Source: Marinibactrum halimedae (GTDB taxonomy: Bacteria > Pseudomonadota > Gammaproteobacteria > Pseudomonadales > Cellvibrionaceae). Taken from it: a stretch of DNA of 64,000 nucleotides. Location of the stretch: assembly GCF_021234875.1 (NCBI RefSeq), contig NZ_JAJQVM010000005.1, positions 1 through 64,000 on the forward strand. Reading direction: 5' to 3'. The notes beneath the pieces were generated by a model. That model was not told where the DNA came from, made no database searches, and saw only the letters and a list, made by a program, of their open reading frames with translations. The stretch's first letter is position 1. Each line of letters begins with the position of its first letter. A program made the translations under genes and the position numbers. This document shows positions 27,593-41,063 of this stretch, piece after piece.

Positions 27593-27621
27593 ATGTATAG
27601 ATTTTTTAATTTTCTATATAT
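27593..27621. promoter_or_regulatory. Fic upstream operator, distal copy
   Basis: ATGTATAGA (27593-27601) faces TCTATATAT (27613-27621), an inverted repeat with one mismatch and an 11-base AT-rich centre. The same arrangement recurs 41 bases further on, about four helical turns, so both copies face the same side of the DNA. Confidence 0.5.
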
Positions 27622-27633
27622 GATTTTAGTTAT

Positions 27634-27662
27634 ATGTATAGATTTCTAAACTTTCTATATGT
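27634..27662. promoter_or_regulatory. Fic upstream operator, proximal copy
   Basis: ATGTATAGA (27634-27642) faces TCTATATGT (27654-27662), the second copy of the inverted repeat. The left arm contains an in-frame ATG that would extend fic by 23 residues, but the extension encodes only operator sequence. This argues for the downstream start. Confidence 0.5.
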
Positions 27663-27702
27663 ATCTTGTGAGTGTATGCATAGTTTTCAGGGTTTTATTG
27701 AT

Positions 27703-28782
27703 ATGTCCTATACGATTGGCATGTTACCTATCATTGGGGTAGAAAAGTGGGAAACCTCCGCTGTATTACGTAAAACGGCCGAGGCTCATCGGTATCTTGG
27801 GGAGTTGAAAGGCGTTGCAGCCAGTATTCCGAATGAGGCTATTTTGATCAACACCCTCTCTTTACAGGAAGCGAAAGACAGTTCTGAAGTAGAAAACATT
27901 GTGACCACGCACGATGAATTGTACAAAGCGGGTGTGTTTAGTGAAGCTAAAGTAAACCCTGCCGCTAAAGAAGTGCAAGATTACGCTTATGCGCTTAGAT
28001 ATGGCTTTCAAGTGGTAAGGCAACAAAAACTCATTCGTTTGTCTGATGTATTAGAAATACAGCAACATCTTGAACATAATCGGGCAGGCTTAAGACGGCT
28101 ACCTGGTACAGACTTAAAAAACTCTCGTACTGGTGAGGTTGTGTATACTCCCCCACAGCATGCGGATGACATTGAAAAATTAATGGATAACTTGATTCAT
28201 TATATTAATGATGATGAATTATGTGGCTTAGATCCACTCATTAAAATGGCGATTATTCACCATCAATTTGAAAGTATTCACCCGTTTTATGATGGTAACG
28301 GTAGAACTGGGAGAATTCTCAATATTTTGTATCTTGTAGCGAAAGATTTATTGAATTTACCTGTTCTGTATCTAAGCCGATTTATTATTCATCATAAATC
28401 TGAATATTACGATCAATTGCAAAGGGTGAGTGATGCAGAGGATTGGGAATCGTGGTTTTTATATATTCTGCAAGGGGTGACTGAAACGGCTCGAAACACT
28501 ATTTCTTTAATACAAGAAATGAAAACACTTATGTCGTCAACCAAGCATCGTATGCGTGATGAATTACCAAAAATATACCGGCAAGATTTACTTAACAATA
28601 TGTTTAATCACCCGTATACCAAAATAGAATTTGTTGTGGATGATTTAAATGTATCTCGTATTACTGCGACGAAATATCTAGAGCAATTGGTTGAGAAAGG
28701 GTTTCTGGAAAAACAAAAAATAGGTAAAGGCAATTACTATATTAATAACCCATTGTGTGATTTGTTAATGGCACACAGCTAA
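27703..28782 (+). CDS. fic: Fic family protein adenylyltransferase, class II, with winged helix
   Basis: Fic enzymes transfer AMP (or related groups) from ATP to hydroxyls of target proteins. The product, about 359 residues from ATG 27703, has a Fic_N region with the inhibitory motif S-x-x-x-E-N (SSEVEN near residue 60), which marks class II self-inhibited enzymes. The intact catalytic box HPFYDGNGRTGR lies near residue 190, and a C-terminal winged-helix segment (YTKIEFVVDDLNVSRITATKYLEQLVE, read as separate turns) lies near 305-335. The winged helix plus two operator-like repeats just upstream suggest autorepression. No separate antitoxin gene is needed for this class. The AT-rich flanks and lack of operon partners suggest an accessory gene. 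An upstream ATG at 27634 overlaps the operator and is disfavoured. Confidence 0.9.
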   Translation: MSYTIGMLPIIGVEKWETSAVLRKTAEAHRYLGELKGVAASIPNEAILINTLSLQEAKDSSEVENIVTTHDELYKAGVFSEAKVNPAAKEVQDYAYALRYGFQVVRQQKLIRLSDVLEIQQHLEHNRAGLRRLPGTDLKNSRTGEVVYTPPQHADDIEKLMDNLIHYINDDELCGLDPLIKMAIIHHQFESIHPFYDGNGRTGRILNILYLVAKDLLNLPVLYLSRFIIHHKSEYYDQLQRVSDAEDWESWFLYILQGVTETARNTISLIQEMKTLMSSTKHRMRDELPKIYRQDLLNNMFNHPYTKIEFVVDDLNVSRITATKYLEQLVEKGFLEKQKIGKGNYYINNPLCDLLMAHS

Positions 28783-28842
28783 TTTTTCAGCTGTGCTATA
28801 AAGAAGTTTTGCCTTTATCAGAAATGACCAGTCTTTATGCCT

Positions 28843-29289
28843 TTATTGGTGCTTCGCCAACCACCGATCAAGCTGGTTGGCAAAAGCTTGTTTCTCCTGC
28901 TGACCAAACGGCGGTGGCCCACCGCTATTGATACCGCTGCTACGAAGGGTGTCCATAAAATCCCGCATATTGAGCCGCGCTTTGATGTTCGCTTTCGTTA
29001 GAGATTCACCACGAAAGTTAATCACCACCGCCCCTTTATCAATCACTTCTGACGCCAAAGGAATGTCGGATGTGATAACTAAATCATTCGCTTCTGCGCT
29101 TTGAGCTATAAAATTATCAGCCACATCAAAACCGGGTTCTACACGCAGAGCACGGATACTCTTAAATGGAGGGTGCGAGACGGTCTGGTTAGCAACGAAA
29201 GTCATCTCCACCCCCGTCCTTTCTGCTGCGCGGAATAGAATTTGTTTAACGGCATTGGGGCAAGCGTCGGCGTCGATCCAAATGGGCAT
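28843..29289 (-). CDS. YaiI/YqxD family (DUF188) protein
   Basis: This 148-aa protein belongs to the UPF0178 family, which has a PIN-like nuclease fold by structural similarity but no settled function. Family marks are the start [17 protein letters not shown] with conserved Asp residues, [32 protein letters not shown] and the R-G-E-S-L-T and [19 protein letters not shown] blocks. Length is normal. It lies 46 bases past the SNF2 gene on the same strand but is probably an independent unit. The C-terminus ends in a basic/aromatic helix. Confidence 0.92.
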   Translation of the reverse strand: MPIWIDADACPNAVKQILFRAAERTGVEMTFVANQTVSHPPFKSIRALRVEPGFDVADNFIAQSAEANDLVITSDIPLASEVIDKGAVVINFRGESLTKANIKARLNMRDFMDTLRSSGINSGGPPPFGQQEKQAFANQLDRWLAKHQ

Positions 29290-29335
29290 AGTTTTCTACT
29301 TAAGATGAGTTTGTGTATTATTAGTGTATATCAAA

Positions 29336-32300
29336 TTAATCTGCAGAAGGTTCCAGTGGAGAATCTGTCAATAAATTCAAAAGCTCTTCAGAACTGATGC
29401 TAGTAGTTTTATTGTTATTACTTTCGTATACTGCATCGGCAATCGCTTGCTTTCGTTCTTGTAAGCTGAGTATTTTTTCTTCGATAGTGTCTTCGGCAAT
29501 CAGTTTGTAAACGAAAACAGGTTTGTCTTGCCCTATTCTGTGTGCTCTATCCGTGGCTTGTGCTTCTGCGGCAGGGTTCCACCATGGATCAAAGTGAATA
29601 ACAGTATCTGCTTCAGTTAAATTAAGGCCGACTCCCCCTGCTTTTAGACTAATGAGAAAAACGGGAATAACTTCGGTTTGAAACGATTGGATTACTTTAT
29701 CACGTTTGCGAGTTTTTCCTGTAAGCATTGTGTAATCTATTTTAGATTTCTCTAACTCTTTTGCTATATGGTCTAGCATGGATGTAAATTGTGAGAAGAT
29801 TAAAATTTTACGGCCCTCGCTGATCATTTCAGGGAGTATTTCCATTAAGAAGGTTAATTTTGCCGATTTTTTTTGTTTTTTCGCAGATGGAATGCTGAGC
29901 AGTTGGGGGTGGCAGCAAGCTTGTCTCATTTTGAGTAGTGCATCTAATATTTCTATGTGGCTTCTGGCTAATCCTTTTTTTTCCATTAAATCACGAATCT
30001 TTTTCTCCATTGTAATTCGAATTGATTCGTATAATTTTCTTTGGGCGGGAGGGAGAGCAATTTTGTGTACAATTTCGGTTTTAGGAGGCAGCTCTTTGAC
30101 AACATTGTTTTTTGTACGTCGCAATAGAAAAGGTTTTATTCGATGATTGAGTTCTTGTTGTCTAGCATGGTTGTTATGCTGTTCTATCGGATTTCTGAAC
30201 AGTTTTTTGAAGCTGGATTGAGAGCCTAAAAAACCATGCATCAAAAAATCAAATTGAGACCAAAGCTCACCTAGGTGATTTTCAAGAGGGGTTCCAGTTA
30301 AACAAAGTTTTGAATCGCTCTTAAGTAAGCGGACAGATTGGGATATTTGTGCATTTGGGTTTTTTATGTATTGGGCTTCATCAAGCACTACAATGTTGAA
30401 GTCAATAGGAGAAAGAACCTCAATATCTCTTGTTAAAATAGAATAACTTGTGACGATAATATTATATTGTAAAATATCAGAAGTTTCTTCATGTCGCTGA
30501 GATCCATAATGGCAATGAGAGTTCAAGTGTGGGGCAAAACGCCTGAGTTCACCCATCCAATTTCCGAGTAAACTGGTCGGAGCCACAATAAGTGCGCATC
30601 GGCTAAGTTTTCGCCGCTCTTTCAGTTTGGCTAAATGAGCAATAGTTTGTAAAGTTTTTCCCAGCCCCATGTCATCGGCTAATATACCTGAAAACCCAAA
30701 ATCTGTGAGAAATTGAAGCCAGTTAAGGCCTTTTTGTTGATAATCTCTCAATGTTGCCTGTAAACGTTTTGGGGGTGCAACTTCCTTAATCCCTGAGAAA
30801 TCTTTCAACTTGTGCGCTAATTTTTTAATCTCTTTATCGCCTTTCCAGAGAGTTTCTTTCTGGTCCTCACTCAAGTTTTTTTGTAACGTGAGTAAAGATA
30901 GGCTGCGTGATTTTGGAAGAGTCAGTTCTCCATCTGGTGATAATTGAGATTCGTTATCATATAGCTCAATGAGCACATTAGTAATAGGGGCTAGGCTTTC
31001 TTCGGAAAAGGTAAGCCAGTGATTTTCTTTTACTTCGACTAAGAGTGGTGCAGAAGTGCTATTGTTTTGGTTTTTTAACCAAGAGTGTAAAATAGGCAAT
31101 AGTGGTACGGTATGTCCGTCAATGACAACATCCAGTCCTACACTGAACCAATCCAGACCGTGTTGTACATGACCATTAAAGTTACTACTGTGACTGAACT
31201 TCAGAGGAAAGCTATCGTCAATATGAACTTCCCAACCCTGATTTTTTAGTGTTGGCAAAATGTCATAAATAAATTCATGCCACAGCAGTGCGCTAACTGA
31301 TGGAGGTAAACTCGGTGAAAAATGATAAAGGCTGAAATTGTGTTCAGTATTATTTTTGCTTAAAGTTTCAGAAAGCACGCTTGCTGCGTTTTTCTCTTCT
31401 TGTAGATTACGAATAATTTCAATGTATTCATCGTCACTAGAGACATGAATCACTGGATTCTTTTCTTCAGAGGATATTCTTTCTGAATCGTATCGGTATT
31501 CTAATGTGGCAACCGGGTGTATCTTTTCTTGAAAAGTCGATAGTGATGCTCCTAAAAGGGTTAAGATCGGTACAGGTGAAGTCTCGATGGTTCGAGTATG
31601 TTCATGATCAAGAGGTAAAGGAAAAGTAATAGGCAATGTTCTAAGGTGAGATTGTAGTTCCCTAGCTTCCATTTGTGTCAATATTGGCATGTTTGTTAGA
31701 GCGATAACGGTGTCACTGTCTAAATGGCTGCTGTAAATATGACATTCTTTAGTATCGGTATCAATAACGCAAAGTGGCAGCGTCGGTAGCAATATTAAAT
31801 TTTTCTGATTTAAAGGTAAGTTATGATGTAGCTGAAATTGCCCGTTATTTTCTTCCCAGTGTAACTCTAAACTATGCGTTTTTGCGAAGCGGATTGGTTC
31901 TGACGATGTGTGTGATTGCCAAAAGCAGCGACCTGTGGTTATTAAAAGCTTTAAAATTAAGAAGCCTTCTTCATTTTTGAAGATCGATTCAGGTGAGAAA
32001 AGATTATTTTTTTGGGCAACAAGTTCAACAATTTGGCTTTCTATAGAGTTGAAATTTCCTGGCCATAGATTACGCCAACTGGTTTTATCTCTATTGATAA
32101 TTTTTCCCCAACTCGATTTCCCGAGTCTTTGCTCATAAATGTGTAAATCCAATATTTTATCTAGGCTGGATTTTAATTCGAAATACAGCCGAGCTCTAAT
32201 CTCGGAGATCGAAGAAGAGCTTGTTTGAGGGTTGTATTTTTGAAATGCAGATATCCATGAATCAATGGGTTTAATGTTTTTTTCTTCATCAATTGCAAAA

Positions 32301-32584
32301 TTTTGAGAGGACTGTTCCTCTAATACGGCATAGAGAATTGCAGCCGTATGTTTGCAATTATAACCCACTGGGCAAGAACATTCAGAGAAATAGCTGGAAA
32401 AATCTTCAATGTCGATTGTGATATCGTAGGTCTGGCGGTGAGTACCTAATACTCTTCCGTAGATCACATCATCTTCTTCAATAATATAGTCAAGAACATT
32501 CCCTTTTTTGAAATAATTTTTCCCTCGTTGAGCATAGGTTTTTCCACACAGTTTTTGAATAATTTTTTCGCTAAGACTAATCAT
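29336..32584 (-). CDS. SWIM zinc-finger SNF2-family ATPase/helicase
   Basis: This 1082-aa DNA/RNA-remodelling ATPase has an N-terminal SWIM-type zinc site (CSCPVGYNCKHTAAIL near residue 70), a long unassigned middle region (about 130-600) typical of bacterial SNF2 proteins, then the two RecA-like lobes. The motifs are GILADDMGLGKTLQTIAHL (Walker A), IVVLDEAQYIKN (DEAQ box), LTGTPLENHLGELWSQFDFL, LRRTKNNVVKELPPK, ILIFSQFTSMLD, FLISLKAGGVGLNLTEAD and ATDRAHRIGQ. Bacterial members may recycle RNA polymerase or act in repair and defence. The specific role is not predictable here. It follows yicC after about 150 bases. The base composition is AT-richer than the nearby core genes, so an accessory origin is possible. 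Confidence 0.93.
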   Translation of the reverse strand: MISLSEKIIQKLCGKTYAQRGKNYFKKGNVLDYIIEEDDVIYGRVLGTHRQTYDITIDIEDFSSYFSECSCPVGYNCKHTAAILYAVLEEQSSQNFAIDEEKNIKPIDSWISAFQKYNPQTSSSSISEIRARLYFELKSSLDKILDLHIYEQRLGKSSWGKIINRDKTSWRNLWPGNFNSIESQIVELVAQKNNLFSPESIFKNEEGFLILKLLITTGRCFWQSHTSSEPIRFAKTHSLELHWEENNGQFQLHHNLPLNQKNLILLPTLPLCVIDTDTKECHIYSSHLDSDTVIALTNMPILTQMEARELQSHLRTLPITFPLPLDHEHTRTIETSPVPILTLLGASLSTFQEKIHPVATLEYRYDSERISSEEKNPVIHVSSDDEYIEIIRNLQEEKNAASVLSETLSKNNTEHNFSLYHFSPSLPPSVSALLWHEFIYDILPTLKNQGWEVHIDDSFPLKFSHSSNFNGHVQHGLDWFSVGLDVVIDGHTVPLLPILHSWLKNQNNSTSAPLLVEVKENHWLTFSEESLAPITNVLIELYDNESQLSPDGELTLPKSRSLSLLTLQKNLSEDQKETLWKGDKEIKKLAHKLKDFSGIKEVAPPKRLQATLRDYQQKGLNWLQFLTDFGFSGILADDMGLGKTLQTIAHLAKLKERRKLSRCALIVAPTSLLGNWMGELRRFAPHLNSHCHYGSQRHEETSDILQYNIIVTSYSILTRDIEVLSPIDFNIVVLDEAQYIKNPNAQISQSVRLLKSDSKLCLTGTPLENHLGELWSQFDFLMHGFLGSQSSFKKLFRNPIEQHNNHARQQELNHRIKPFLLRRTKNNVVKELPPKTEIVHKIALPPAQRKLYESIRITMEKKIRDLMEKKGLARSHIEILDALLKMRQACCHPQLLSIPSAKKQKKSAKLTFLMEILPEMISEGRKILIFSQFTSMLDHIAKELEKSKIDYTMLTGKTRKRDKVIQSFQTEVIPVFLISLKAGGVGLNLTEADTVIHFDPWWNPAAEAQATDRAHRIGQDKPVFVYKLIAEDTIEEKILSLQERKQAIADAVYESNNNKTTSISSEELLNLLTDSPLEPSAD

Positions 32585-32733
32585 GATGCCTATTTTAAAG
32601 ACTCTGAAAAAAGGAAGAATGTGATTTGAATGAATGATTTTCCCCTATGTTAAAGGGGATTTGTAAGTTAGATGGTCAGTTTTACTTTGACTGACCACTT
32701 ATGATCGATAGAAATTTTGTTTCGAAAATGAAA

Positions 32734-33597
32734 TTATTCAATATTCTGAACTTGCTCGCGCATTTGCTCAATTAATACTTTTAATTCCACGGCAGCTTGA
32801 GTGGTGTCACTCACGGTTGCTTTGGAAGATAGGGTGTTCGCCTCACGATTTAATTCCTGCATTAAAAAATCTAAGCGCCTACCAATGCCCCCTTTTTGTT
32901 TTAAACAATTTCTGACTTCCGTAACGTGTGTATCGAGGCGGTCTAATTCTTCGTCGACATCGGATTTATTGGCAAGGTAAACAATTTCTTGCTCTAGGCG
33001 TTCTTTATCAATTTCAACAGATAATTCTTCAATTTTTGTGGTGAGCTTTTGTCGCTGATTGGCGGCGATTTCTGGGAGTCGCTCTCGGACTAGCTTTACT
33101 TGTTCGCTCACTCCGACGAGCCTTTGTTCGATCAATGTGGAGAGTTCTTTGCCTTCACGTTCTCTGTGTTCTACTAAACCGGTCAAGGCGCAATCAAATT
33201 CTTCCAATAAGCTTTTGTTGAACAGTTCGGTGTCGATAGTGGCTTCTTCCATGACACCCGGCCAACGTAAAACTTCCAGTGGATCGATAGGGGCGGCATT
33301 GACCATCATTTGATTCAGCTGGTCAGCGGCGGCAATGATTTGTTGAGCGAGCTTGGTATTGACGGCAAGGTGATTGTCGTCTGAGCCCATGTGTAATTGT
33401 AAGTTAACTTCGATTTTCCCGCGTTGCAGTCGATGACGCAGTTTTTCACGCAGATGGGTTTCTAAGGCACGAGCATTTTCTGGCAGTCGAAAATGAGGTT
33501 CAAGGTAGCGATGGTTCACGCTGCGAATTTCCCAGGTGATGGTTCCCCAGGGTTGTTGACTTTCGTGCCGAGAAAAGCCGGTCATACTGCGTGGCAT
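32734..33597 (-). CDS. yicC: YicC family endoribonuclease
   Basis: YicC proteins are endoribonucleases linked to small-RNA decay and stationary-phase survival in E. coli. The 287-aa product starts [12 protein letters not shown], the family's usual N-terminus, and ends with [38 protein letters not shown]-type helix (conserved block split as [11 protein letters not shown] and [15 protein letters not shown]). An in-frame ATG further upstream would add 17 residues of no homology. The gene is divergent from rph, as in pseudomonads, with a shared promoter region of about 135 bases. Confidence 0.95.
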   Translation of the reverse strand: MPRSMTGFSRHESQQPWGTITWEIRSVNHRYLEPHFRLPENARALETHLREKLRHRLQRGKIEVNLQLHMGSDDNHLAVNTKLAQQIIAAADQLNQMMVNAAPIDPLEVLRWPGVMEEATIDTELFNKSLLEEFDCALTGLVEHREREGKELSTLIEQRLVGVSEQVKLVRERLPEIAANQRQKLTTKIEELSVEIDKERLEQEIVYLANKSDVDEELDRLDTHVTEVRNCLKQKGGIGRRLDFLMQELNREANTLSSKATVSDTTQAAVELKVLIEQMREQVQNIE

Positions 33598-33733
33598 TGT
33601 GAGATCCTTATGTGATGATGAGGAAAACAAAAAAAAGGGTGAGTTCATTACTGCCCCGTCAATCTGTCATGGTAACACACTGGTAGTGGGTTATAATTTG
33701 CGACCCAATGATAGACAGTTAAGAGACTTAGTT

Positions 33734-34462
33734 ATGCAACGACCCAGTGGCCGTCAGCCTGATCAGCTCCGCAAGATCACCCTCACTCGTCAGTACACAA
33801 AACACGCTGAAGGTTCCGTTCTCGTTGAGTTTGGTGATACCAAAGTGCTCTGTACTGCCACTATCGAGGAAGGTGTACCTCGTTTTATGCGTGGCGAAGG
33901 CCGAGGTTGGGTAACGGCAGAGTACGGCATGTTGCCACGCTCCACCGGCACTCGGATGGGGCGTGAGGCCGCACGAGGTAAACAAGGTGGGCGTACCGTT
34001 GAAATCCAGCGCTTAATTGGCCGATCGCTCCGGGCTGCCGTGAATTTGGAGGCCTTAGGCGAAAATACCATCACTATTGACTGCGATGTTCTGCAAGCGG
34101 ACGGTGGTACTCGAACAGCTTCCATAACGGGCGCCGGTGTGGCGTTGAGTGATGCCTTAGCGGTTATGAAAGAGCGTGGCTTGTTGCCGGATGCAGACGT
34201 CCACCCTATGCCGAATATGATTGCGGCGGTTTCGGTGGGTATTTTCGACGGTGAAGTGGTCTTGGATTTGGATTACCCCGAAGACAGTGCCGCTGAAGCG
34301 GATATGAATATTGTGATGTGTGAAGGTGGTGGTTTGGTGGAGGTTCAGGGGACGGCTGAAGCAGATCCGTTTACGGAAGCTCAGTTTGCCACCATGTTGT
34401 CGATGGCCAAGAAGGGCATTAGTGAATTACATGACCTTCAAAAGGCGTCACTGGAAGGGTAG
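33734..34462 (+). CDS. rph: Ribonuclease PH
   Basis: RNase PH is a phosphate-dependent exonuclease that trims the 3' ends of tRNA precursors. The 242-aa protein starts [15 protein letters not shown]. It carries [18 protein letters not shown], the phosphate-site [19 protein letters not shown] with intact Arg, the [21 protein letters not shown] block (in two parts: [19 protein letters not shown]) and [17 protein letters not shown]. The frame is open upstream for 45 codons, but ATG 33734 matches the family start and the extension encodes nothing recognisable. It is convergent with crc, and the two gene ends share an 11-base-arm palindrome. Confidence 0.96.
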   Translation: MQRPSGRQPDQLRKITLTRQYTKHAEGSVLVEFGDTKVLCTATIEEGVPRFMRGEGRGWVTAEYGMLPRSTGTRMGREAARGKQGGRTVEIQRLIGRSLRAAVNLEALGENTITIDCDVLQADGGTRTASITGAGVALSDALAVMKERGLLPDADVHPMPNMIAAVSVGIFDGEVVLDLDYPEDSAAEADMNIVMCEGGGLVEVQGTAEADPFTEAQFATMLSMAKKGISELHDLQKASLEG

Positions 34463-34474
34463 TTTCCCCAATGT

Positions 34475-34503
34475 CGATATCGAGCCGTTAGAGCTCGATA
34501 TCG
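34475..34503. terminator. Palindrome shared by the ends of rph and crc
   Basis: CGATATCGAGC (34475-34485) and GCTCGATATCG (34493-34503) are perfect inverted repeats with a seven-base loop. The right arm is formed from the last crc codons and the loop overlaps its stop. Located between convergent genes, it could act in both directions, but neither side has a strong T-run. Confidence 0.5.
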
Positions 34504-35258
34504 TAATCAATAATTAAGGGGAGGTGACTGGAGAAAAGCTTGTTTTTGTAAGTAACCCCATACTCCACTCGATTTTTTAGGTTCTCAGACACCACTTGCA
34601 GGTCGGTACGCCATCCATCGCCATTTCCGACTTCTCCGCTGGGCCACCAAGTGTATTCATCGTTATCTTTATTGACTCGACGAAAGGCATCTACATAACC
34701 AATTTGATTGTAGAGTTGGTCCATCCATTGGCGTTCATGCTCTAAAAAGCCTGAATTACCGGCGTTCTGTTGTGCGTTTTGAACATCAATGGCTTTATGA
34801 GCCATTTGCCAGTTACCGCAAAAAATAAACTCCCGGCGCTTGCGGGTAATTTTATGCAGGTGTGCCTGAAAGTCGTCAAAAAAGCTGGTTTTTACATCTA
34901 CAGACTCCAGCTCGGAAGAGGCACTTGGCGCCAACAGCGAGCCTATACTAATGTTGTCGTAATCCGCTTGAAGGTAGCGGCCTTCCATATCGACACCACT
35001 TGAAAACCCAAGCCCATAAATGAGGGCTTTAGGTTGGTGGCGTGTGTAAATGGCGACTCCGTTGTAATGTTTGGTACCAGAGTCAAAAAAATACGCGTGA
35101 TACCCTTCCGGATGAAAGATGTCATGGTCAAGTTCATACTCCAGGGCGCGTAGATCTTGTAAACAAATGATGTCGGCGTCTTGCTCAGACAGCCAGTCAT
35201 ACAGCCCACGTTGGGCGGCTTGAAAAATACCGTCCACACTGAGATTGATAATTCGCAT
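34488..35258 (-). CDS. crc: Crc, catabolite repression control protein
   Basis: Crc works with Hfq to block translation of catabolic mRNAs when preferred carbon sources are present. The 256-aa protein has the exonuclease III/EEP fold but with family-specific changes. The start MRIINLSVDGIFQAAQRGLYDWL and ADIICLQDLRALE have Asp where XthA has its catalytic Glu. SGTKHYNGVAIYTRHQPKALI follows, and RTDLQVVSENL lies near the end. This loss of nuclease residues is the known mark of Pseudomonas Crc. Gene order rph-crc-pyrE is the same as in Pseudomonas, which supports the call over a plain exonuclease. It is divergent from pyrE. Confidence 0.88.
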   Translation of the reverse strand: MRIINLSVDGIFQAAQRGLYDWLSEQDADIICLQDLRALEYELDHDIFHPEGYHAYFFDSGTKHYNGVAIYTRHQPKALIYGLGFSSGVDMEGRYLQADYDNISIGSLLAPSASSELESVDVKTSFFDDFQAHLHKITRKRREFIFCGNWQMAHKAIDVQNAQQNAGNSGFLEHERQWMDQLYNQIGYVDAFRRVNKDNDEYTWWPSGEVGNGDGWRTDLQVVSENLKNRVEYGVTYKNKLFSSHLPLIIDYDIEL

Positions 35259-35353
35259 ATTAGCCCCTTGATAACGGACTGTGTATGATACCGGGCTTTG
35301 ACCGTTTTTGTTAGATCGTTCTTTTTCGAATGTGTATACGTAGTGAGACTCAG

Positions 35354-36016
35354 ATGCAGCAATACCAAAAAGACTTCATTCAGTTGGCCTTAAACCACGG
35401 TGCACTATGCTTCGGTGAGTTTACGTTAAAGTCCGGTCGGGTTAGCCCTTACTTTTTTAATGCAGGCAAGTTTCAAACCGGCGCGGCTTTAGCTGAATTG
35501 GGGCGCTATTACGCTGCCGCATTACAAGATGCTAACTTATCGATAGATATGATTTTCGGTCCCGCTTATAAAGGTATCCCTTTGGCGTCCACTACGGCAG
35601 TAGCATTGGCTGATCATCATGATATGGATTTGCCGTATTGCTTCAACCGTAAAGAAGCAAAAGGCCATGGAGAGGGAGGCACTTTAGTAGGGGCACCTTT
35701 GCAGGGAAAAGTGCTAATCATCGATGATGTCATCACGGCGGGAACGGCTGTTCGTGAAGTGGTTGAGATTATTCGTCAGGCAGGGGCTGAACCTGCGGCG
35801 GTTTTAATTGGTCTAAACCGCCAGGAACGGGGTAAGGGTGCCTTAAGTGCCATACAGGAAGTGGAGCGGGATTATGGTATCCCTGTCATTAGTATTATTG
35901 AATTGAATGACATCATTACGTTTTTGGAACAGCAGTCCGTAAATGAATCGTCTTTAGATCAAGATGATATGTTAGGGCGTGTACGTGCGTATCGAGATAA
36001 TTATGGAGTGAGGTAG
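35354..36016 (+). CDS. pyrE: Orotate phosphoribosyltransferase
   Basis: PyrE joins orotate to PRPP to make OMP in pyrimidine synthesis. The 220-aa product starts [29 protein letters not shown] in usual form (conserved [10 protein letters not shown]). It contains [11 protein letters not shown], the [15 protein letters not shown] loop, and the PRPP-binding motif [13 protein letters not shown]. The frame opens eight codons earlier, but ATG 35354 gives the family N-terminus. It is divergent from crc and followed 10 bases later by the DUF4124 gene, a probable co-transcript. Confidence 0.96.
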   Translation: MQQYQKDFIQLALNHGALCFGEFTLKSGRVSPYFFNAGKFQTGAALAELGRYYAAALQDANLSIDMIFGPAYKGIPLASTTAVALADHHDMDLPYCFNRKEAKGHGEGGTLVGAPLQGKVLIIDDVITAGTAVREVVEIIRQAGAEPAAVLIGLNRQERGKGALSAIQEVERDYGIPVISIIELNDIITFLEQQSVNESSLDQDDMLGRVRAYRDNYGVR

Positions 36017-36026
36017 TAGAGCAAAT

Positions 36027-36719
36027 ATGGTGGCTCTTCCTGCGAACAAATTCACCCTTCAAGTTGAGGTCGTATTGAATAGCTTGCGACGTTTTTGGGG
36101 TGTATACGTACTGTTTATGGTTATCGTGGGCCAGTTTGGTGCTGCCAGTGCGACTTGGGCACAGTCCGGTGTTATGTACCGTTACACTAACAATGAAGGT
36201 GTAAAAGTGATTAACCATACGGTGCCGCCGGAATATGTGCAAAATGGCTATGAGGTCATTAACAGTCATGGCGATGTTATACGTGTTATCGAGCCAAGCT
36301 TGACCGATGAGCAATTGGAGTTGAAGGCAGAACAAGCCAAACTAGATGAGTGGGATCGAGACCTGATGCGCCGTTACAGTACCGTCTCGGACGTGGAGGC
36401 CGCTAAGGCGCGTCGTTTGAAAGAAATCGACACCAGTGTGGCGATTTTGAAAGGAAACATTCGTGGTTTTGATGCTCAAATTGCTCGTGAGCAATCCAAG
36501 GCGGCAGACTTCGAGCGCAGAGGGCGCCAAGTGCCTGAAGCGGTGCTGATTAATATTAAAAACTTCAACGAAGAAAAATCTGCAGCGGAACGTTTAATCG
36601 AAGCTCGTAAAGAAGATTATCAGCGTGTTGAAGCTCAATACGATAAAGATATTGAGCGTTTTCGTCTGATTGTGGAACGCCGAAACTCAGTATCCGTATC
36701 GGCGGGCAATGGCCGTTAA
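36027..36719 (+). CDS. DUF4124 domain-containing protein
   Basis: This 230-aa protein has a hydrophobic segment at about residues 20-45 (YVLFMVIVGQFGAASATWAQ), which may be a late-starting signal peptide or an anchor. A DUF4124 module follows (residues about 45-95: VMYRYTNNEGVKVINHTVPPEYV). The rest is a charged, coiled-coil-like helix to the end (many E/K/R with IARE, VEAQYDKDIERFRLIVERR). DUF4124 proteins are envelope proteins without an assigned activity. It is 10 bases past pyrE on the same strand and converges with slmA. Confidence 0.85.
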   Translation: MVALPANKFTLQVEVVLNSLRRFWGVYVLFMVIVGQFGAASATWAQSGVMYRYTNNEGVKVINHTVPPEYVQNGYEVINSHGDVIRVIEPSLTDEQLELKAEQAKLDEWDRDLMRRYSTVSDVEAAKARRLKEIDTSVAILKGNIRGFDAQIAREQSKAADFERRGRQVPEAVLINIKNFNEEKSAAERLIEARKEDYQRVEAQYDKDIERFRLIVERRNSVSVSAGNGR

Positions 36720-36746
36720 GCGACGATTTTCAGTTTCTGCCAGCTC

Positions 36747-37358
36747 TTAGACTTCAGCCAATACTTCGCCAAAAATGCCACTCAGTAACAATGGCCATTG
36801 GTCAGACCAGTATTCGGTAGGCAATTTTTTAAATTCGCTTCGAACATACTGCGCTATGCGCCCTTCCACGGCAGACATCATTAAATTAGCCGATGCTGTG
36901 ACAGTGATTCTCGGACGAACGCCTTCCCTCACTTCCGCTTCTCTCAAGATTTGTTTCAGTTGAGTTTCTAGGCGATCAAAAAATTGCACGACACGATCGT
37001 GAAGCCTGCCATTCTCTCCTTGTAATGCATCACCGGTCAGGATACGAGTAATCCCCGGATTGCGCTCGGTGAAGGTGAGTAAGAGCAATAAGATTTTTTC
37101 GCAACGATCTCGAACGCCAGGCTCATCAGCCATGATCAGGTTAATTCGAGTGAAAACGGTTTCTTCGATGAACTCAATCAACCCCTCGAACATTTTGGAC
37201 TTGCTGGGAAAATGACGATAAAGAGCAGCTTCAGAAAAGCCTACTTCTTTGGCCAAGCCAGCAGTGGTGATTCTCGCTCCAGGTGATACTTCGAGCATGT
37301 GGGCCAGCGCTTGCAGAATTTCTTCGCGGCGAGATAGTTTGTTCTCTGCTTTACTCAT
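36747..37358 (-). CDS. slmA: Nucleoid occlusion factor SlmA
   Basis: SlmA is a TetR-family DNA-binding protein that stops FtsZ ring assembly over the nucleoid. The 203-aa protein has an N-terminal helix-turn-helix ([35 protein letters not shown] in the expected order) and the SlmA-typical C-terminal region ([20 protein letters not shown] and [17 protein letters not shown]). The length and the neighbourhood of pyrE, argB and coaBC match the usual gammaproteobacterial cluster. It has its own upstream region shared with no other clear gene. Confidence 0.95.
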   Translation of the reverse strand: MSKAENKLSRREEILQALAHMLEVSPGARITTAGLAKEVGFSEAALYRHFPSKSKMFEGLIEFIEETVFTRINLIMADEPGVRDRCEKILLLLLTFTERNPGITRILTGDALQGENGRLHDRVVQFFDRLETQLKQILREAEVREGVRPRITVTASANLMMSAVEGRIAQYVRSEFKKLPTEYWSDQWPLLLSGIFGEVLAEV

Positions 37359-37630
37359 AGCGACTCATTAAAGGTTGGTGAGCGACTGCGTAATCGTGTG
37401 GCTTACTTAAGCTTGCTAAGCCATACGTCGTAGAGCACGCGTTTCGATGTCAAATAACGGCGAACCATTGCGCAAAATTTGCCTATGGACATTACTTATA
37501 GCTTTCGCTTATATGTTAATGGCCATCAAATCTATCCTAGCGATATATGTGACAGCCTTCAATAATACGATGTGGGTTAACGCAATGGTTTTCGTCGCTT
37601 TCACTGATTCCATGGGTATTTACGACGTCG

Positions 37631-41063
<3,433 letters not shown>

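Noticed and set aside
27634-27702. Upstream extension of fic from ATG 27634
   Set aside because: The added 23 residues are encoded by the operator repeat and its surroundings and have no counterpart in Fic proteins.
28774-28795. Hairpin CACAGCT/AGCTGTG over the fic stop codon
   Set aside because: Only seven base pairs, no T-run after it; not strong enough to call a terminator.
32673-32697. Hairpin TGGTCAG/CTGACCA between yicC and the SNF2 gene
   Set aside because: Seven-base stem with an eleven-base loop and no T-run on either strand; noted but not called.
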